DNA of 46,509 bases from Putridiphycobacter roseus. GTDB taxonomy: Bacteria; Bacteroidota; Bacteroidia; Flavobacteriales_D; Crocinitomicaceae. The notes under the pieces were generated by a model, which was given only the letters and a program-made list of their open reading frames with translations, made no database searches and was not told where the DNA came from. The first letter of the stretch is position 1; each line of letters starts with the position of its first letter. Below, piece by piece: positions 8,768 to 17,787 of this stretch. The translations under genes were made by a program, and so were the position numbers. Location of the stretch: NCBI RefSeq assembly GCF_003234935.1, contig NZ_QKSB01000005.1, positions 247,126-293,634 on the forward strand, given 5' to 3'.

Positions 8768-8802
8768 CTTAATTATAATCCGTATGATATTTTAAATTTC
8801 CC

Positions 8803-9399
8803 TTATTTTACTACAGGAATTTCGAAAGATGCTTGATCCCATTGAAACAAAATACCATTTTCAGTTATTGTATATTTTAAAGATTCCTGCATGTCTCCAG
8901 AAAAGGTAGGTGTTACTTTAACCTGTAAAACATCTCTATTTTCGTCGTACCCATTTGAACCCCAAACACCATGTGTGTCATAATCCCAAGCTTCATTGAT
9001 AATCACTGTCCAATCTTCATTTTCTTTTGGCAATACCAATAAGCCATATGAACCAGCAGCTACTACTTGTCCATTAATAGATAATGGTGCATCCAAAGTT
9101 AATTTAGTTGTTTCATTAGCCCCTGCTCTCCAAACGTTATCAAAAGGCACCAAATCACCCCAAATTTCTCTTCCTTTCACTGAAGGAGAACCATAATCTA
9201 CCGATACAGTTACGCCGTCAATTTGACCACTTGCAACTTCTCTCGGACTTTTAACTTTTTTAGTTTCCAAGTCATCCTCTTCTACTACCTCCTCAATTGT
9301 TTCTACTACAGTTTCTTCACTATCCTTTTTCGTGTCGTTTGTACAAGCAGTAATACTCCCTGCAAAAACTAAAGCCAATGTAAAATATTTAATCTTCAT
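8803..9399 (-). CDS. DUF2911 lipoprotein
   Basis: This is a 198-aa protein when started at the internal ATG (9399), which gives a clean lipoprotein signal with lipobox SITAC (Cys about residue 19); an ATG four codons earlier is also available. After an acidic linker rich in Glu/Asp comes the DUF2911 domain, with GREIWGDLVPFDNVWRAG, ANETTK and NEAWDYDTH as recognisable parts. DUF2911 proteins are common in Bacteroidota; their function is unknown. It probably sits in the outer or inner membrane facing the periplasm. It is followed by a terminator-like hairpin before kynU. Confidence 0.85.
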   Translation of the reverse strand: MKIKYFTLALVFAGSITACTNDTKKDSEETVVETIEEVVEEDDLETKKVKSPREVASGQIDGVTVSVDYGSPSVKGREIWGDLVPFDNVWRAGANETTKLTLDAPLSINGQVVAAGSYGLLVLPKENEDWTVIINEAWDYDTHGVWGSNGYDENRDVLQVKVTPTFSGDMQESLKYTITENGILFQWDQASFEIPVVK

Positions 9400-9668
9400 A
9401 AAAGTTGTCATTTTAAAATCTAAAGTTAAAAAAAACGCAGGATAAAATCCGCTTTTTTTTATATAATTCTAATTATTGTACTTCAACTATTGGATTATCG
9501 TTAACAAATCATGTTTAAAGAACCTATATCAGACCTAATCGTCAAACAACAGGCTCAAATTTAATGGGGACAAAAACATAGCGGAACAAAATTTAGCCAA
9601 CCAATTTGGTTTTTAATATAAACTTTGAGCACTGCTAGTTAATCCAGTATATAGACCAAATCGCGCCA

Positions 9669-10421
9669 TTATTCTCTTGTCAATACGATATAGTCTTGCA
9701 AAATGGTTCTTAAGAAGGCTATCTTTTTCTTAGGCGCTTCTTGGATTTGCAGAAGCACACACATTTTGTCACTTAATTTTAATATTGCGGCTTTATGGGC
9801 TTCATTCGGAAATCTTTTATAGCGTGTAATCGTATTTTTTAAGATTAGCATATCTTCATCCGTAAACTGTGTCACGGCTAAATAAGTTGGCGGATGGTTA
9901 CTTTTGGTTTTAATATTTAAAATATCTTGAATACTATACAATTGGGTCGATTTGTTTTTAATTACAATGGTTTGGGCCAAAATATCCCCCATTCTTTGAC
10001 TATTTTGAGAAGTATAAATAAGAATAGCTCCTATACCGCCTAAACTAAACCAAAAATCAACAATTCGAAAAAGCCAACGCATGATATAATCATTAATTTT
10101 TGCGTTTTCGCCCGTAATGCTTACCACACGGATACCCATAATAAGCTTTCCAACCGTCTGGCCCTTTAATAAATACTCCAGCAACAAGGAATAAAAAGTA
10201 ATGGGTATCCAAATCAATACAAATTGAATGATATACGATAAGGATTCCTCTCCAAACAAATTAATGCCAGTAAAAAGCAAGCCCATCAGCAGGGATATAA
10301 TTAAAATATAAATTATTTTAACTATAAAATCCAACAACAAGGCCATACCTCTATGGAGCATACTAGCGGCCTCATATTGGATTGGGATGGTATTTGCTGT
10401 TAAAATTTCAACTTTTTTCAA
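9669..10421 (-). CDS. RDD family membrane protein
   Basis: This 250-aa protein has an N-terminal RDD-type domain: MLHRGMALLLDFIVKII carries the Arg and Asp of the RDD signature in helix 1 (about 22-50), a second helix pair at about 60-85, then GQTVGKLIMGIRVV and a third helix around 130. The C-terminal 90 residues are soluble and basic. RDD proteins are often proposed to be transporters, but the role here is unknown. It is a single gene, divergent from the 10523 gene. Confidence 0.8.
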   Translation of the reverse strand: MKKVEILTANTIPIQYEAASMLHRGMALLLDFIVKIIYILIISLLMGLLFTGINLFGEESLSYIIQFVLIWIPITFYSLLLEYLLKGQTVGKLIMGIRVVSITGENAKINDYIMRWLFRIVDFWFSLGGIGAILIYTSQNSQRMGDILAQTIVIKNKSTQLYSIQDILNIKTKSNHPPTYLAVTQFTDEDMLILKNTITRYKRFPNEAHKAAILKLSDKMCVLLQIQEAPKKKIAFLRTILQDYIVLTRE

Positions 10422-10495
10422 GGTGCTTTTTTAGGTAAACATAATAAATTTGGTGCAAAGTTGGATTTAAATGAGAGATTTCTTAAAAGTTTATT

Positions 10496-10503
10496 TATTT
10501 TTG
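10496..10503 (+). promoter_or_regulatory. -7 box (TATTTTTG) before the 10523 gene
   Basis: TATTTTTG matches TAnnTTTG and lies 19 bp before the ATG. No convincing TTTG element is seen at the right distance upstream. Confidence 0.45.
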
Positions 10504-10522
10504 ACGTTCAAATAATTTTAGT

Positions 10523-10882
10523 ATGAAATCGGTAGAAGCTAACCAAAAAATTGATGCCTTAATTGCTGTCGTTGAAAAAGAATTTAATACAGCACTTATC
10601 ATTGAGTCGTTAAAAGAAATAAGAGAATACGCACTTAAAGAAACTGACCCATTATTGGCGAAAGTTAATCGTTTGGCTTATGAGTATATCGAAGAAAATG
10701 AATGTTTCGATCATACCGTAGAAAAAGGAGAAGATGAAGAAGGCGAAGATTATTTATTAGAGCCAGGAACAGATCAAGAAAACTTAGTGTATTTGTTACA
10801 ATTAACGCGTCAATCTGAAAATACTTTTAACAGAGAAGAAATAAAAGAAATGAGAACTTGGTTGAAAAAGAAACTTTATTAA
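10523..10882 (+). CDS. Acidic protein of unknown function
   Basis: This 119-aa protein has no signal peptide or membrane segment. It is mostly helical and rich in Glu and Lys, with an acidic stretch EKGEDEEGEDY (about 74-84) followed by LLEPGTDQ. I do not recognise a family. A TATTTTTG box upstream and a convergent terminator downstream (10905-10935) support a single-gene transcript. It is probably cytoplasmic. Confidence 0.65.
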   Translation: MKSVEANQKIDALIAVVEKEFNTALIIESLKEIREYALKETDPLLAKVNRLAYEYIEENECFDHTVEKGEDEEGEDYLLEPGTDQENLVYLLQLTRQSENTFNREEIKEMRTWLKKKLY

Positions 10883-10904
10883 GTTTAACCGCAAATAAAA
10901 TATT

Positions 10905-10935
10905 AAAACCTGTACTGAAAAGTATGGGTTTTTTT
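10905..10935. terminator. Intergenic hairpin, probable terminator
   Basis: AAAACC...TAC / GTA...GGTTTT form an imperfect stem followed by a run of T in the plus direction, between two convergent genes. The A-rich left side could serve the minus-strand gene. Confidence 0.6.
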
Positions 10936-10941
10936 ATGCCT

Positions 10942-11517
10942 TTATTTGACGTGCTTTGCTGTTTTAATCGCGCTAACCATATCTTGAACAACAGACTTTA
11001 AACTGCTACCCGTTTTTTCGGTTCTTAAAATATAATTGTAGCCATCAATTTTCATCTCTCGTAAACAATGATAGGTTTTTTCTCCCCCATTCTCACCAAT
11101 CAATTGGCGACTGTAAAAAATTAAATCCATCTCATCTATGAAATATACAAATTCAAACATATTGGATTGAGATTCATTCAGCTTTTTAGCGGCCACTACT
11201 TTACCAAACTCGTTGGCATAGTCTTCAACTACAATTTTAAAATAATCTCCTATGTGGATAAACCATAAGTAATCTCCATCATCATGTAAAACTACTGGTT
11301 CAATCACTTTACCTAGTGAATTTGCCACAATGGGTAATTGAATAGAAAGGTTTAAATCATAATCAATCAAAGAAATTAATTGCATGTCTACGGAGTCTAA
11401 CGGAATAAATTCACCCGCTATACCTTGGGGTGTATTTACATCATCTACCACTGCTTTATGCTCACAAGCAACCAAGACAACACCAAATAAACATAGTGCA
11501 ATTAATATATACTTCAT
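10942..11517 (-). CDS. Putative lipoprotein, unknown
   Basis: This 191-aa protein has a short lipoprotein leader, MKYILIALCLFGVVLVAC, with the lipid-modified Cys at residue 18. The mature part shows alternating strands and no motif I know. It is bounded by a convergent gene on one side and a divergent intergenic region before queD on the other, so it is probably monocistronic. Confidence 0.7.
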   Translation of the reverse strand: MKYILIALCLFGVVLVACEHKAVVDDVNTPQGIAGEFIPLDSVDMQLISLIDYDLNLSIQLPIVANSLGKVIEPVVLHDDGDYLWFIHIGDYFKIVVEDYANEFGKVVAAKKLNESQSNMFEFVYFIDEMDLIFYSRQLIGENGGEKTYHCLREMKIDGYNYILRTEKTGSSLKSVVQDMVSAIKTAKHVK

Positions 11518-11680
11518 TCTATTTCCTTACAGCAAAAAACTTAATGCAAAAATTAAGCCTTTAATACAAAGAAACTAATTTTTTTCTTATCATCATGGGA
11601 GGGTTGGGATATAAAAAGCAGAATTTTGTTTAAATTAGAATTTTAAGAAGAAGTTAGCTTACACATAAAAATAAAGTAAT

Positions 11681-11715
11681 TTGGTATTTATAAACGCATT
11701 TAAGCTGTATTTTTG
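11681..11715 (+). promoter_or_regulatory. Probable promoter of queD-like gene
   Basis: TTG (11681-11683) and TATTTTTG (11708-11715) are separated by 24 bp, slightly longer than usual. The box lies 17 bp before the ATG. Confidence 0.5.
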
Positions 11716-11732
11716 TACCAAACCGCAAGAGA

Positions 11733-12143
11733 ATGAAAGTAAGTATTTGTAGAATTGCACACTTTAATGCCGCCCATAGATTGTACAATAAAAATTGGGA
11801 CTTTGAAAAAAATCAAGCCGTATTTGGAAAATGTAACAACCCTAATTATCATGGGCATAATTACAAAATTGAAATTTGGTTAACTGGTGCTATCGATCCG
11901 GAAACTGGTTATGTTTATGATTTAGGGAAATTAAAAGACCTAGTAAAAGCAGAAGTAGAAGAAAGGTTTGACCATAAAAATTTAAACCTAGACACCATTG
12001 AATTTAAAGACCTGAATCCAACCGCAGAAAACATTGTTGTAGTCATTTGGAACATATTACGGGCAAAATTAGCTACCGAATTAGATTTGAGAATCAAGTT
12101 ATTTGAAACAGAAAGAAATATAGTGGAGTATTCGGGTAATTAA
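11733..12143 (+). CDS. queD: 6-carboxytetrahydropterin synthase / PTPS-family enzyme
   Basis: This 136-aa T-fold enzyme has the zinc ligands H15 (FNAAH) and H40/H42 (NYHGHNYKIEI) and the catalytic cysteine C34 in GKCNNPN. The late ERFDHKNLNLD segment (H81) and a final ETERN (Glu binding the pterin) complete the family signature. The most likely role in a bacterium is QueD, converting dihydroneopterin triphosphate to 6-carboxytetrahydropterin for queuosine. The CNNPNxHGHNYK motif is close to eukaryotic PTPS, so a pyruvoyltetrahydropterin role cannot be ruled out. No other que genes are adjacent. It ends 2 bp from the convergent stop of the next gene. Confidence 0.88.
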   Translation: MKVSICRIAHFNAAHRLYNKNWDFEKNQAVFGKCNNPNYHGHNYKIEIWLTGAIDPETGYVYDLGKLKDLVKAEVEERFDHKNLNLDTIEFKDLNPTAENIVVVIWNILRAKLATELDLRIKLFETERNIVEYSGN

Positions 12144-12145
12144 AT

Positions 12146-13036
12146 TTAATCCTTAAAAAAAGTGTAATCTGCAAATTTTAATATGGTGATTACATTTGTT
12201 TCTATATCTCTTGACAGTAGCGCATTCAAAAGCATATTTTCACTGTTGTATACAATTTGAAACTCGGTTTTGTACACCCCATTTCTATAATAATGTTGGG
12301 CCATTATATTTTCATTATTGTCGTATTCTATTTTAATTCTTGAACTCGATTTACTGTTTAAAACTGTCTCTGTTTTACATTCTCTTAGCAAGCCCATTTC
12401 ATTGTATTGGTAATCAGTTTTAGCACTACCAACACCGGTCAATGATCGTGACTCTTGCTTGTATAAATACCCATTTATGTCCGCGTAAAATATTTCGGTT
12501 TGATAAACCTTCCCTAAAGAGTTGAAATAACTTTTCTTTAGTCCTGCTTTAACATTTTCATATCCAAAAGTATGTTTTGAAATAATGTAACTTTCGCCTA
12601 AATCAAAATCAACTTTACTTTTTTTATGGTTAACATCTCTCCTATATTCTTTTTCAATTAAACGGTTCAAGGAATCGTAAGTATAATGGAAAGATTGAAA
12701 ACCATATTGATCCGACTGACGAAGTACAATTAAGTTATGGTTTTTATCGTATTCGTAAGCCCTTACAATGGTATCCCGTCTAATTGTTTTATAATCTTGC
12801 ACCAAATAACCTTCTTGGTTAAATTCATAGACGTACACGTTATTGGTTGGTCTAATTCTATCGTAATCGGCCTTGGTGGAATAGTAACCCTTAATAGACT
12901 TAATTTTATTATTTTTAATGAAGGTAGGATTAAACCTTGGATCTTCTGTAAATAACTCTCCCTTAGAATGGTTTAAAATCTGACCAAAAGTAAGCGAAAA
13001 ATAGAATAAGAAAGTGCAGGTGAATAAAGATTTCAT
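12146..13036 (-). CDS. Exported YD-repeat-like protein, unknown
   Basis: This 296-aa protein has a signal peptide (residues 1-18, ending LTFGQ). The mature part is built of strand pairs such as YEFNQEGYLVQDYK, YEYDKNHNLIVLR, YTYDSLNRLIEKEYR and IEYDNNENIMAQHYY, resembling RHS/YD repeats without the Gly-rich core of true Rhs toxins. Bacteroidota carry many such small secreted repeat proteins of unknown role. It is encoded tail to tail with queD (2 bp apart). Confidence 0.7.
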   Translation of the reverse strand: MKSLFTCTFLFYFSLTFGQILNHSKGELFTEDPRFNPTFIKNNKIKSIKGYYSTKADYDRIRPTNNVYVYEFNQEGYLVQDYKTIRRDTIVRAYEYDKNHNLIVLRQSDQYGFQSFHYTYDSLNRLIEKEYRRDVNHKKSKVDFDLGESYIISKHTFGYENVKAGLKKSYFNSLGKVYQTEIFYADINGYLYKQESRSLTGVGSAKTDYQYNEMGLLRECKTETVLNSKSSSRIKIEYDNNENIMAQHYYRNGVYKTEFQIVYNSENMLLNALLSRDIETNVITILKFADYTFFKD

Positions 13037-13118
13037 TTCAATAAATAACCCTCAAAATAGTTAGGTTGAGGTTTGTTTGCAAAATTACTGTATATAAACG
13101 AAAAGAAGTCCTAATTTG

Positions 13119-14501
13119 TTACAAAATTGACAGTCCCTTTTTTTTATATTCTTTTGTTTTTCCAATTTGAAAACTCATTCCAAAGTTAAAATGAACATTT
13201 TTTGCTGCCTCGGGGTACATGACCGACAAAACATTATCCGTCATAAAATAAATTTGAAACGGTCCACCCCTCAGGTTTATTCCTGCTCCTAAATTGACAT
13301 CTTTGTAATTATAAAAAGAAACATTTCCCGAAACCCCTATCCAATGTTTCAATTTTACATTTCCAGATAGATTAAGTGCCGTAATATAGCGTCCTGGATT
13401 AAAAGAATTATACCATACCGCACCAACATTCAAAAACTTTGTCAGGTCATAACTACCACCAATGTAAAACTTTGAATAAAGTTTTGTAGAATAGGTATTA
13501 TGTGTGGTAACTACAGTTGTAAGCTGCGTTAAAGAGTCCACTAGTTCTTGAAAATAATCTGAGGTATCGTTTAAATACTTATCTACATCAACCCCTTTAT
13601 ATTCAAAAGTAAAAGGATTTACCTTATAATTAGTAACGTTGTCTTTCCATTTAATAGCACCTAAATCAATAACACTTGCTGATAACATTATTTTTTTTGT
13701 CAATTGAAAAGTTGCCCCTAAATCTAATCCAAGTCCTATATTTTTAGTGGTAGACACACTATCATAAATGGCACCCAAATCACTTGAATTATTTTGCAAA
13801 CCTTCTAAGGCAGCTAAATTGTTATAATTTAACGCCATGGCCCCATCCACTTCTAAGGCATACGTTTTAGGATCAGTATAAAGTCCAAACTGACTTTCTG
13901 CTGTTTGAAAACTAGCTATTCCCTTTAAAAATTTAACCTTAGCGCCAACCGTTAATTTATCACCAATTTTTCTATTCAGTCCAACACCAAATTCTAAATA
14001 CCATAAAGCATCAAAACCAATATTATCAAAAGCAACACGTTTTCCTAAATACTCCTCTCCACCGTTTCCATAATAGGCAAATCTCAATAGATCTTTTGGG
14101 TATGAAAATCCCGACCTAAAAACACTATTAACGGTAAAATTAACACTTGTTTTTTTGGTGGTGACTTGAAATGCCAGCAATTCATTTTGCATGTTAAAAT
14201 CTAAATAATTTACCTTATTTAAATTATCCACCAATTTGCCCAAAGTTAAATCTAACGTATCACTATTTGTCCTTGGCGTAAAAGCATCCTTTAAAGCAAA
14301 ACCAGTATGAAGGAATTGTACATTCAATAAATTACTAAAAGGCGCAATAGAAATCCCCACTTTAGAAGATGGGCGGAATGCTGGATTTAAGTATTGTGAT
14401 TGTGCAGTATTGTTGATGTTGTATTGAGAAAAATTTGCTTGCGTCATCCCAAAAAAGAAAACGGACACAAATCCTAACACTAATATTATTTGTTTATACA
14501 T
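13119..14501 (-). CDS. DUF5723 outer-membrane protein
   Basis: This 460-aa protein has a signal peptide (about 1-21). The mature N-terminus QYLNPAFRPSSKVGISIAPFSN is the typical start of the DUF5723 family, and repeated amphipathic strands follow to a C-terminal segment NVHFNFGMSFQIG, as in outer-membrane beta barrels. Function is unknown. The gene begins 9 bp after a large lipoprotein gene, and the two look like a coexpressed pair, perhaps a barrel with a surface or periplasmic partner (inference). Confidence 0.75.
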   Translation of the reverse strand: MYKQIILVLGFVSVFFFGMTQANFSQYNINNTAQSQYLNPAFRPSSKVGISIAPFSNLLNVQFLHTGFALKDAFTPRTNSDTLDLTLGKLVDNLNKVNYLDFNMQNELLAFQVTTKKTSVNFTVNSVFRSGFSYPKDLLRFAYYGNGGEEYLGKRVAFDNIGFDALWYLEFGVGLNRKIGDKLTVGAKVKFLKGIASFQTAESQFGLYTDPKTYALEVDGAMALNYNNLAALEGLQNNSSDLGAIYDSVSTTKNIGLGLDLGATFQLTKKIMLSASVIDLGAIKWKDNVTNYKVNPFTFEYKGVDVDKYLNDTSDYFQELVDSLTQLTTVVTTHNTYSTKLYSKFYIGGSYDLTKFLNVGAVWYNSFNPGRYITALNLSGNVKLKHWIGVSGNVSFYNYKDVNLGAGINLRGGPFQIYFMTDNVLSVMYPEAAKNVHFNFGMSFQIGKTKEYKKKGLSIL

Positions 14502-14510
14502 TTTGTATTT

Positions 14511-16133
14511 TTAAAGCTGAACAGAACCAGTTACTTTCATGCCTAAATTAAGACCTATTTTGTAAGTGTCTAGCATTTTAACTACTTGCCCATTATTACC
14601 ATCTGTTGTTTCCCCTAGCACAGTAATAATAATGTGCTTTGCAGCATCTATATTTGGTAAATCACTACGCTCTACTACTAGGTCTGTTAACTTTTCGGTG
14701 GGAGAAGTAACTATACCATCCGCATTCACTTCACCACTTGCAACCACTAACTCAAATCCATCTGTAATTTCTAATAAACTAACATAGTGCTCATCCGTAA
14801 AGTTAATTTTAGCACTTACATTTACTGGAAAACCATTGTTGATAATAATTCGAAATAAGATAGCAGACACTTCGGCTATGTCGTCTGTAAAATCAAATGC
14901 CAAGGTATCTTTGAATTCAAAACCATATGCAAAACCTTCCAAAGGCAATTCCAACTCTGCATTAATTTTAAATTTTGAAGTATCTAATATAAAATTAAGG
15001 TTCGCAGTAGGACCATTTGGATTAGAAGTAGCTTCTGCTTCATAATAAAAGTACTTTGGTGTTGGCGTTATAATAGAAGAAATATTACTGGTATTGGTAC
15101 TATTTAATTCCAGGATAGTTGTTTTAGCATCTCCCATTATTTGTGGTGCCAAAATATCAATTGGGTTTTGATAACCTGATAAAACAAAGGTGTTACCATT
15201 AATTACATTCTCTGTTCTTAAATTGTTTAAAGCTACCTGCACAGGAAATCCAAAAGAATTAACCATTTCCAATTTAATTTTTGGATTTGTAAGCTCAAAA
15301 TAGCCATCTAAGGCATTGTTAAATATTTTAATTAGAATTGAATCTTGCCCCAAATCAAAATTTTGATTCCCAAAATAACCTGTCGCATTTTCATACGCTA
15401 GATTTACAAAATCCATATTTAATGAAATCGATTCTGTGCCTACTATAGCAGCTCCTGTACCACTTATTGTAGTGGTTATTTCGGCCTTAAATGTATTGAC
15501 AACCGTTCCAGCTAAGGTTAAATCTGCACTCACTCCTGTTAAATCAAGCGTTCCACCCACAACAGTAGGACTATTACCAGTATAAGTACCATTTAAATTA
15601 ACACTTACTGCATTGCCATTTTTTATTAAACCTGGAAATAAAACAGTTATATTTATGTCATGTTTAAAGTCAGTGACTAAACTAAGATTAAGGGAGCCTC
15701 CTTTAAATTTTACCGTATGAAATTCCACCCCATTTACTAATGGAAAAACTAAATTTTCATCTTGTGTTACTGTAGCTGTACTACTAAATACAGGTATAGG
15801 CGCTAAACTAAGATCACTGGAAGAAAAATCTACTTGAACCAACAAATCTGGTATGCTGATAAAGTTTTCTGCTGAAAAAGAAACCAACTCCCCTTTATAA
15901 ACTAGTGCCAACTGACCTGAATTTGGATCAATAACCAATAAATCAGTACTGTCTGTTTGGGCTAAAATATCATAGACCCCAAATTCAGCAAAAGCTAATG
16001 GTACCGCTAATTCTGGATTCCAAGATCCATTAGAAATTAAATCAGGATTATTATATTTACCCAATTTTTTACAAGCAACCCCTAACATGCATATGGCAAG
16101 GAGTAAGTATAATTTTTGATGTGTTTTTTTCAT
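14511..16133 (-). CDS. Large putative lipoprotein, partner of DUF5723 gene
   Basis: This 540-aa protein has a lipoprotein leader with lipobox GVAC (Cys about residue 21) followed by KKLGKY and the sequence NPELAVPLAFAEFGVYDIL, which I associate with Bacteroidota lipoproteins found beside DUF5723 genes, though I cannot name the family. The body is rich in Asn/Thr/Ser/Gly beta strands. A TATTTTTG box at 16177-16184 is suitably placed for a promoter. It would be anchored in the outer membrane. Confidence 0.7.
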   Translation of the reverse strand: MKKTHQKLYLLLAICMLGVACKKLGKYNNPDLISNGSWNPELAVPLAFAEFGVYDILAQTDSTDLLVIDPNSGQLALVYKGELVSFSAENFISIPDLLVQVDFSSSDLSLAPIPVFSSTATVTQDENLVFPLVNGVEFHTVKFKGGSLNLSLVTDFKHDINITVLFPGLIKNGNAVSVNLNGTYTGNSPTVVGGTLDLTGVSADLTLAGTVVNTFKAEITTTISGTGAAIVGTESISLNMDFVNLAYENATGYFGNQNFDLGQDSILIKIFNNALDGYFELTNPKIKLEMVNSFGFPVQVALNNLRTENVINGNTFVLSGYQNPIDILAPQIMGDAKTTILELNSTNTSNISSIITPTPKYFYYEAEATSNPNGPTANLNFILDTSKFKINAELELPLEGFAYGFEFKDTLAFDFTDDIAEVSAILFRIIINNGFPVNVSAKINFTDEHYVSLLEITDGFELVVASGEVNADGIVTSPTEKLTDLVVERSDLPNIDAAKHIIITVLGETTDGNNGQVVKMLDTYKIGLNLGMKVTGSVQL

Positions 16134-16176
16134 GCTTTAGAAAGAGACTTAACTTTAATAATTCTTCTTTATGCCT

Positions 16177-16184
16177 CAAAAATA
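16177..16184 (-). promoter_or_regulatory. -7 box before the lipoprotein/DUF5723 pair
   Basis: The minus strand reads TATTTTTG, 43 bp before the ATG at 16133. No TTG at optimal distance is visible. Confidence 0.4.
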
Positions 16185-16232
16185 GCTATTAATCGTTAAT
16201 TACTATACTTTTATCTACAATACTTTATAAAC

Positions 16233-16907
16233 ATGATTACCTTAAAAAAGATTATTGACTTATTTGAACAGGAACAAAATAAAGTAGCGAGTGATAAAAT
16301 GAGTGCTTATTTGAAACATCAATTCAAATTCTATGGTATCCGCAGCCCAACAAGGAAGCTAATTACTAAACCTATTATTACAGCAACTAAAACCTATTCT
16401 AAATCCGAAATTAAAACTTTAGTCACGGCATTATGGGCAACAGCATACCGTGAATTACATCATTTAGCTTTAGACATTTCAGTAAATTATTTTAAAAAAA
16501 ACACCGCAGAAAAAGACCTAGAATTTTTTATTTGGATGGCCACCAAAAATCAGTGGTGGGACTCCATTGATGTGATTGCACCAAAACTTATGGGTAATTA
16601 CTTTTTGTTGTTCCCTGAAAAAAGGGAAGCATTCATTGAGAAATGCCTTACTTCAAATGACTTTTGGTTGGTGCGCTGTGCCATTTTATTTCCCCTCAAA
16701 TACAAAGAGAGTACCGATTTGGATTTGTTATTTGAAACCATTTTAAAAGTACCCAACACCAAGGAGTTTTTTATCCATAAAGCCATTGGATGGGTTTTGA
16801 GAGAAAATACCAGGCTATACCCTGAGGCCGTTATTGATTTTGTAAGAGATCATGAAAACAAACTAAGTAATTTAAGTAAAAAAGAAGCCTTACGCCTAAT
16901 TAAGTGA
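16233..16907 (+). CDS. DNA alkylation repair protein (AlkD-like)
   Basis: This 224-aa all-helical HEAT-like repeat protein is of the AlkC/AlkD glycosylase type, which removes alkylated purines without base flipping. The residues known to be essential in Bacillus cereus AlkD fall at the same numbers here: W109 and D113 in QWWDSID and R148 in FWLVRC. The length is normal. The 3' end overlaps the convergent ung gene by 12 bp (16896-16907). Two base-excision genes together next to the CRISPR locus is notable but may be coincidence. Confidence 0.88.
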   Translation: MITLKKIIDLFEQEQNKVASDKMSAYLKHQFKFYGIRSPTRKLITKPIITATKTYSKSEIKTLVTALWATAYRELHHLALDISVNYFKKNTAEKDLEFFIWMATKNQWWDSIDVIAPKLMGNYFLLFPEKREAFIEKCLTSNDFWLVRCAILFPLKYKESTDLDLLFETILKVPNTKEFFIHKAIGWVLRENTRLYPEAVIDFVRDHENKLSNLSKKEALRLIK

Positions 16908-17570
16908 CCAGTCAATAGGTTGCTCCCCTTGTTTTATTAAGTAATCATTGGTTTTAGAAAAATGTTTGTTTCCAAACCAGTACCCCCTATTGGCGCTTAG
17001 GGGAGAAGGATGACCCGTTTTAATTACAACGTGTTTTTTACTGTCAATTTTTACGCCTTTTTTATGTGCAAAACCACCCCACAACAAAAATACCACTCCT
17101 TTTTTTTCAGCAGAAATTTTTTCAATTACTGCATCTGTAAAAGTTTCCCAACCTTTTTTTTGGTGACTTCCAGCTTTGCTTGCTTCTACAGTAAGGGTTG
17201 CATTAATTAATAAAACACCTTGTTTTGCCCAGGGACTTAAATCTCCAGACAGCGGTATTGGTAAATTCAAATCCGAATTTAATTCTTTAAAAATATTGAC
17301 CAAGGAAGGCGGCTGTTTTATGCCTTGTTGTACAGAAAAACACAAACCATTAGCTTGGTTAGGACCATGGTAAGGATCTTGCCCAATAATTACCACTTTT
17401 ACTTTATCAAATGGACAATAGTCAAAGGCAGCAAAAATCTGATCTTTTGGTGGGTAACAGGTATGCGCCGCATATGCTTGATTTACAAAATCAGACAATG
17501 CTTTAAAATAAGGTTTATTAAATTCTGTCGATAAAACCGGTTCCCAGGTTTTTAAAAGAGATAAGTCCAT
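16896..17570 (-). CDS. ung: Uracil-DNA glycosylase, family 1
   Basis: This 224-aa enzyme removes uracil from DNA. The catalytic motif GQDPYHG carries D65, and the C-terminal motif HPSPLSANRG carries H187, both at almost the same positions as in E. coli Ung. The middle segment LLINATLTVEASKAGSH is the conserved loop. Cytoplasmic. Its upstream flank (17571-17787) faces the cas-distal end of the CRISPR array. The last 12 bp overlap the AlkD-like gene in antisense orientation. Confidence 0.96.
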   Translation of the reverse strand: MDLSLLKTWEPVLSTEFNKPYFKALSDFVNQAYAAHTCYPPKDQIFAAFDYCPFDKVKVVIIGQDPYHGPNQANGLCFSVQQGIKQPPSLVNIFKELNSDLNLPIPLSGDLSPWAKQGVLLINATLTVEASKAGSHQKKGWETFTDAVIEKISAEKKGVVFLLWGGFAHKKGVKIDSKKHVVIKTGHPSPLSANRGYWFGNKHFSKTNDYLIKQGEQPIDWSLN

Positions 17571-17787
17571 TATTTTTTGGATAAAGTTAGTGGAATATTT
17601 TATTTGCTAAAGCGTAACCACTTACTATTAGTTTGAGGCTTTTTTACTTTCCAAGCCTTTTATCAGTTCGCTAACGCGCAAGACATATTTTTTAACTTGA
17701 TTACTAATGAAATACAGTATTTGTGCTGAGCATGCGCTTACGAAGTGTCAAAATATAATTTACTTTTAAGCGCGAACGCTTGCGGGA

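Noticed and set aside
17571..17787. Leader or hidden gene between ung and the array
   Set aside because: I saw no start with a TAnnTTTG and TTG pair, no tandem elements and no coding frame; only a small AAGCG/CGCTT hairpin at about 17768-17781.
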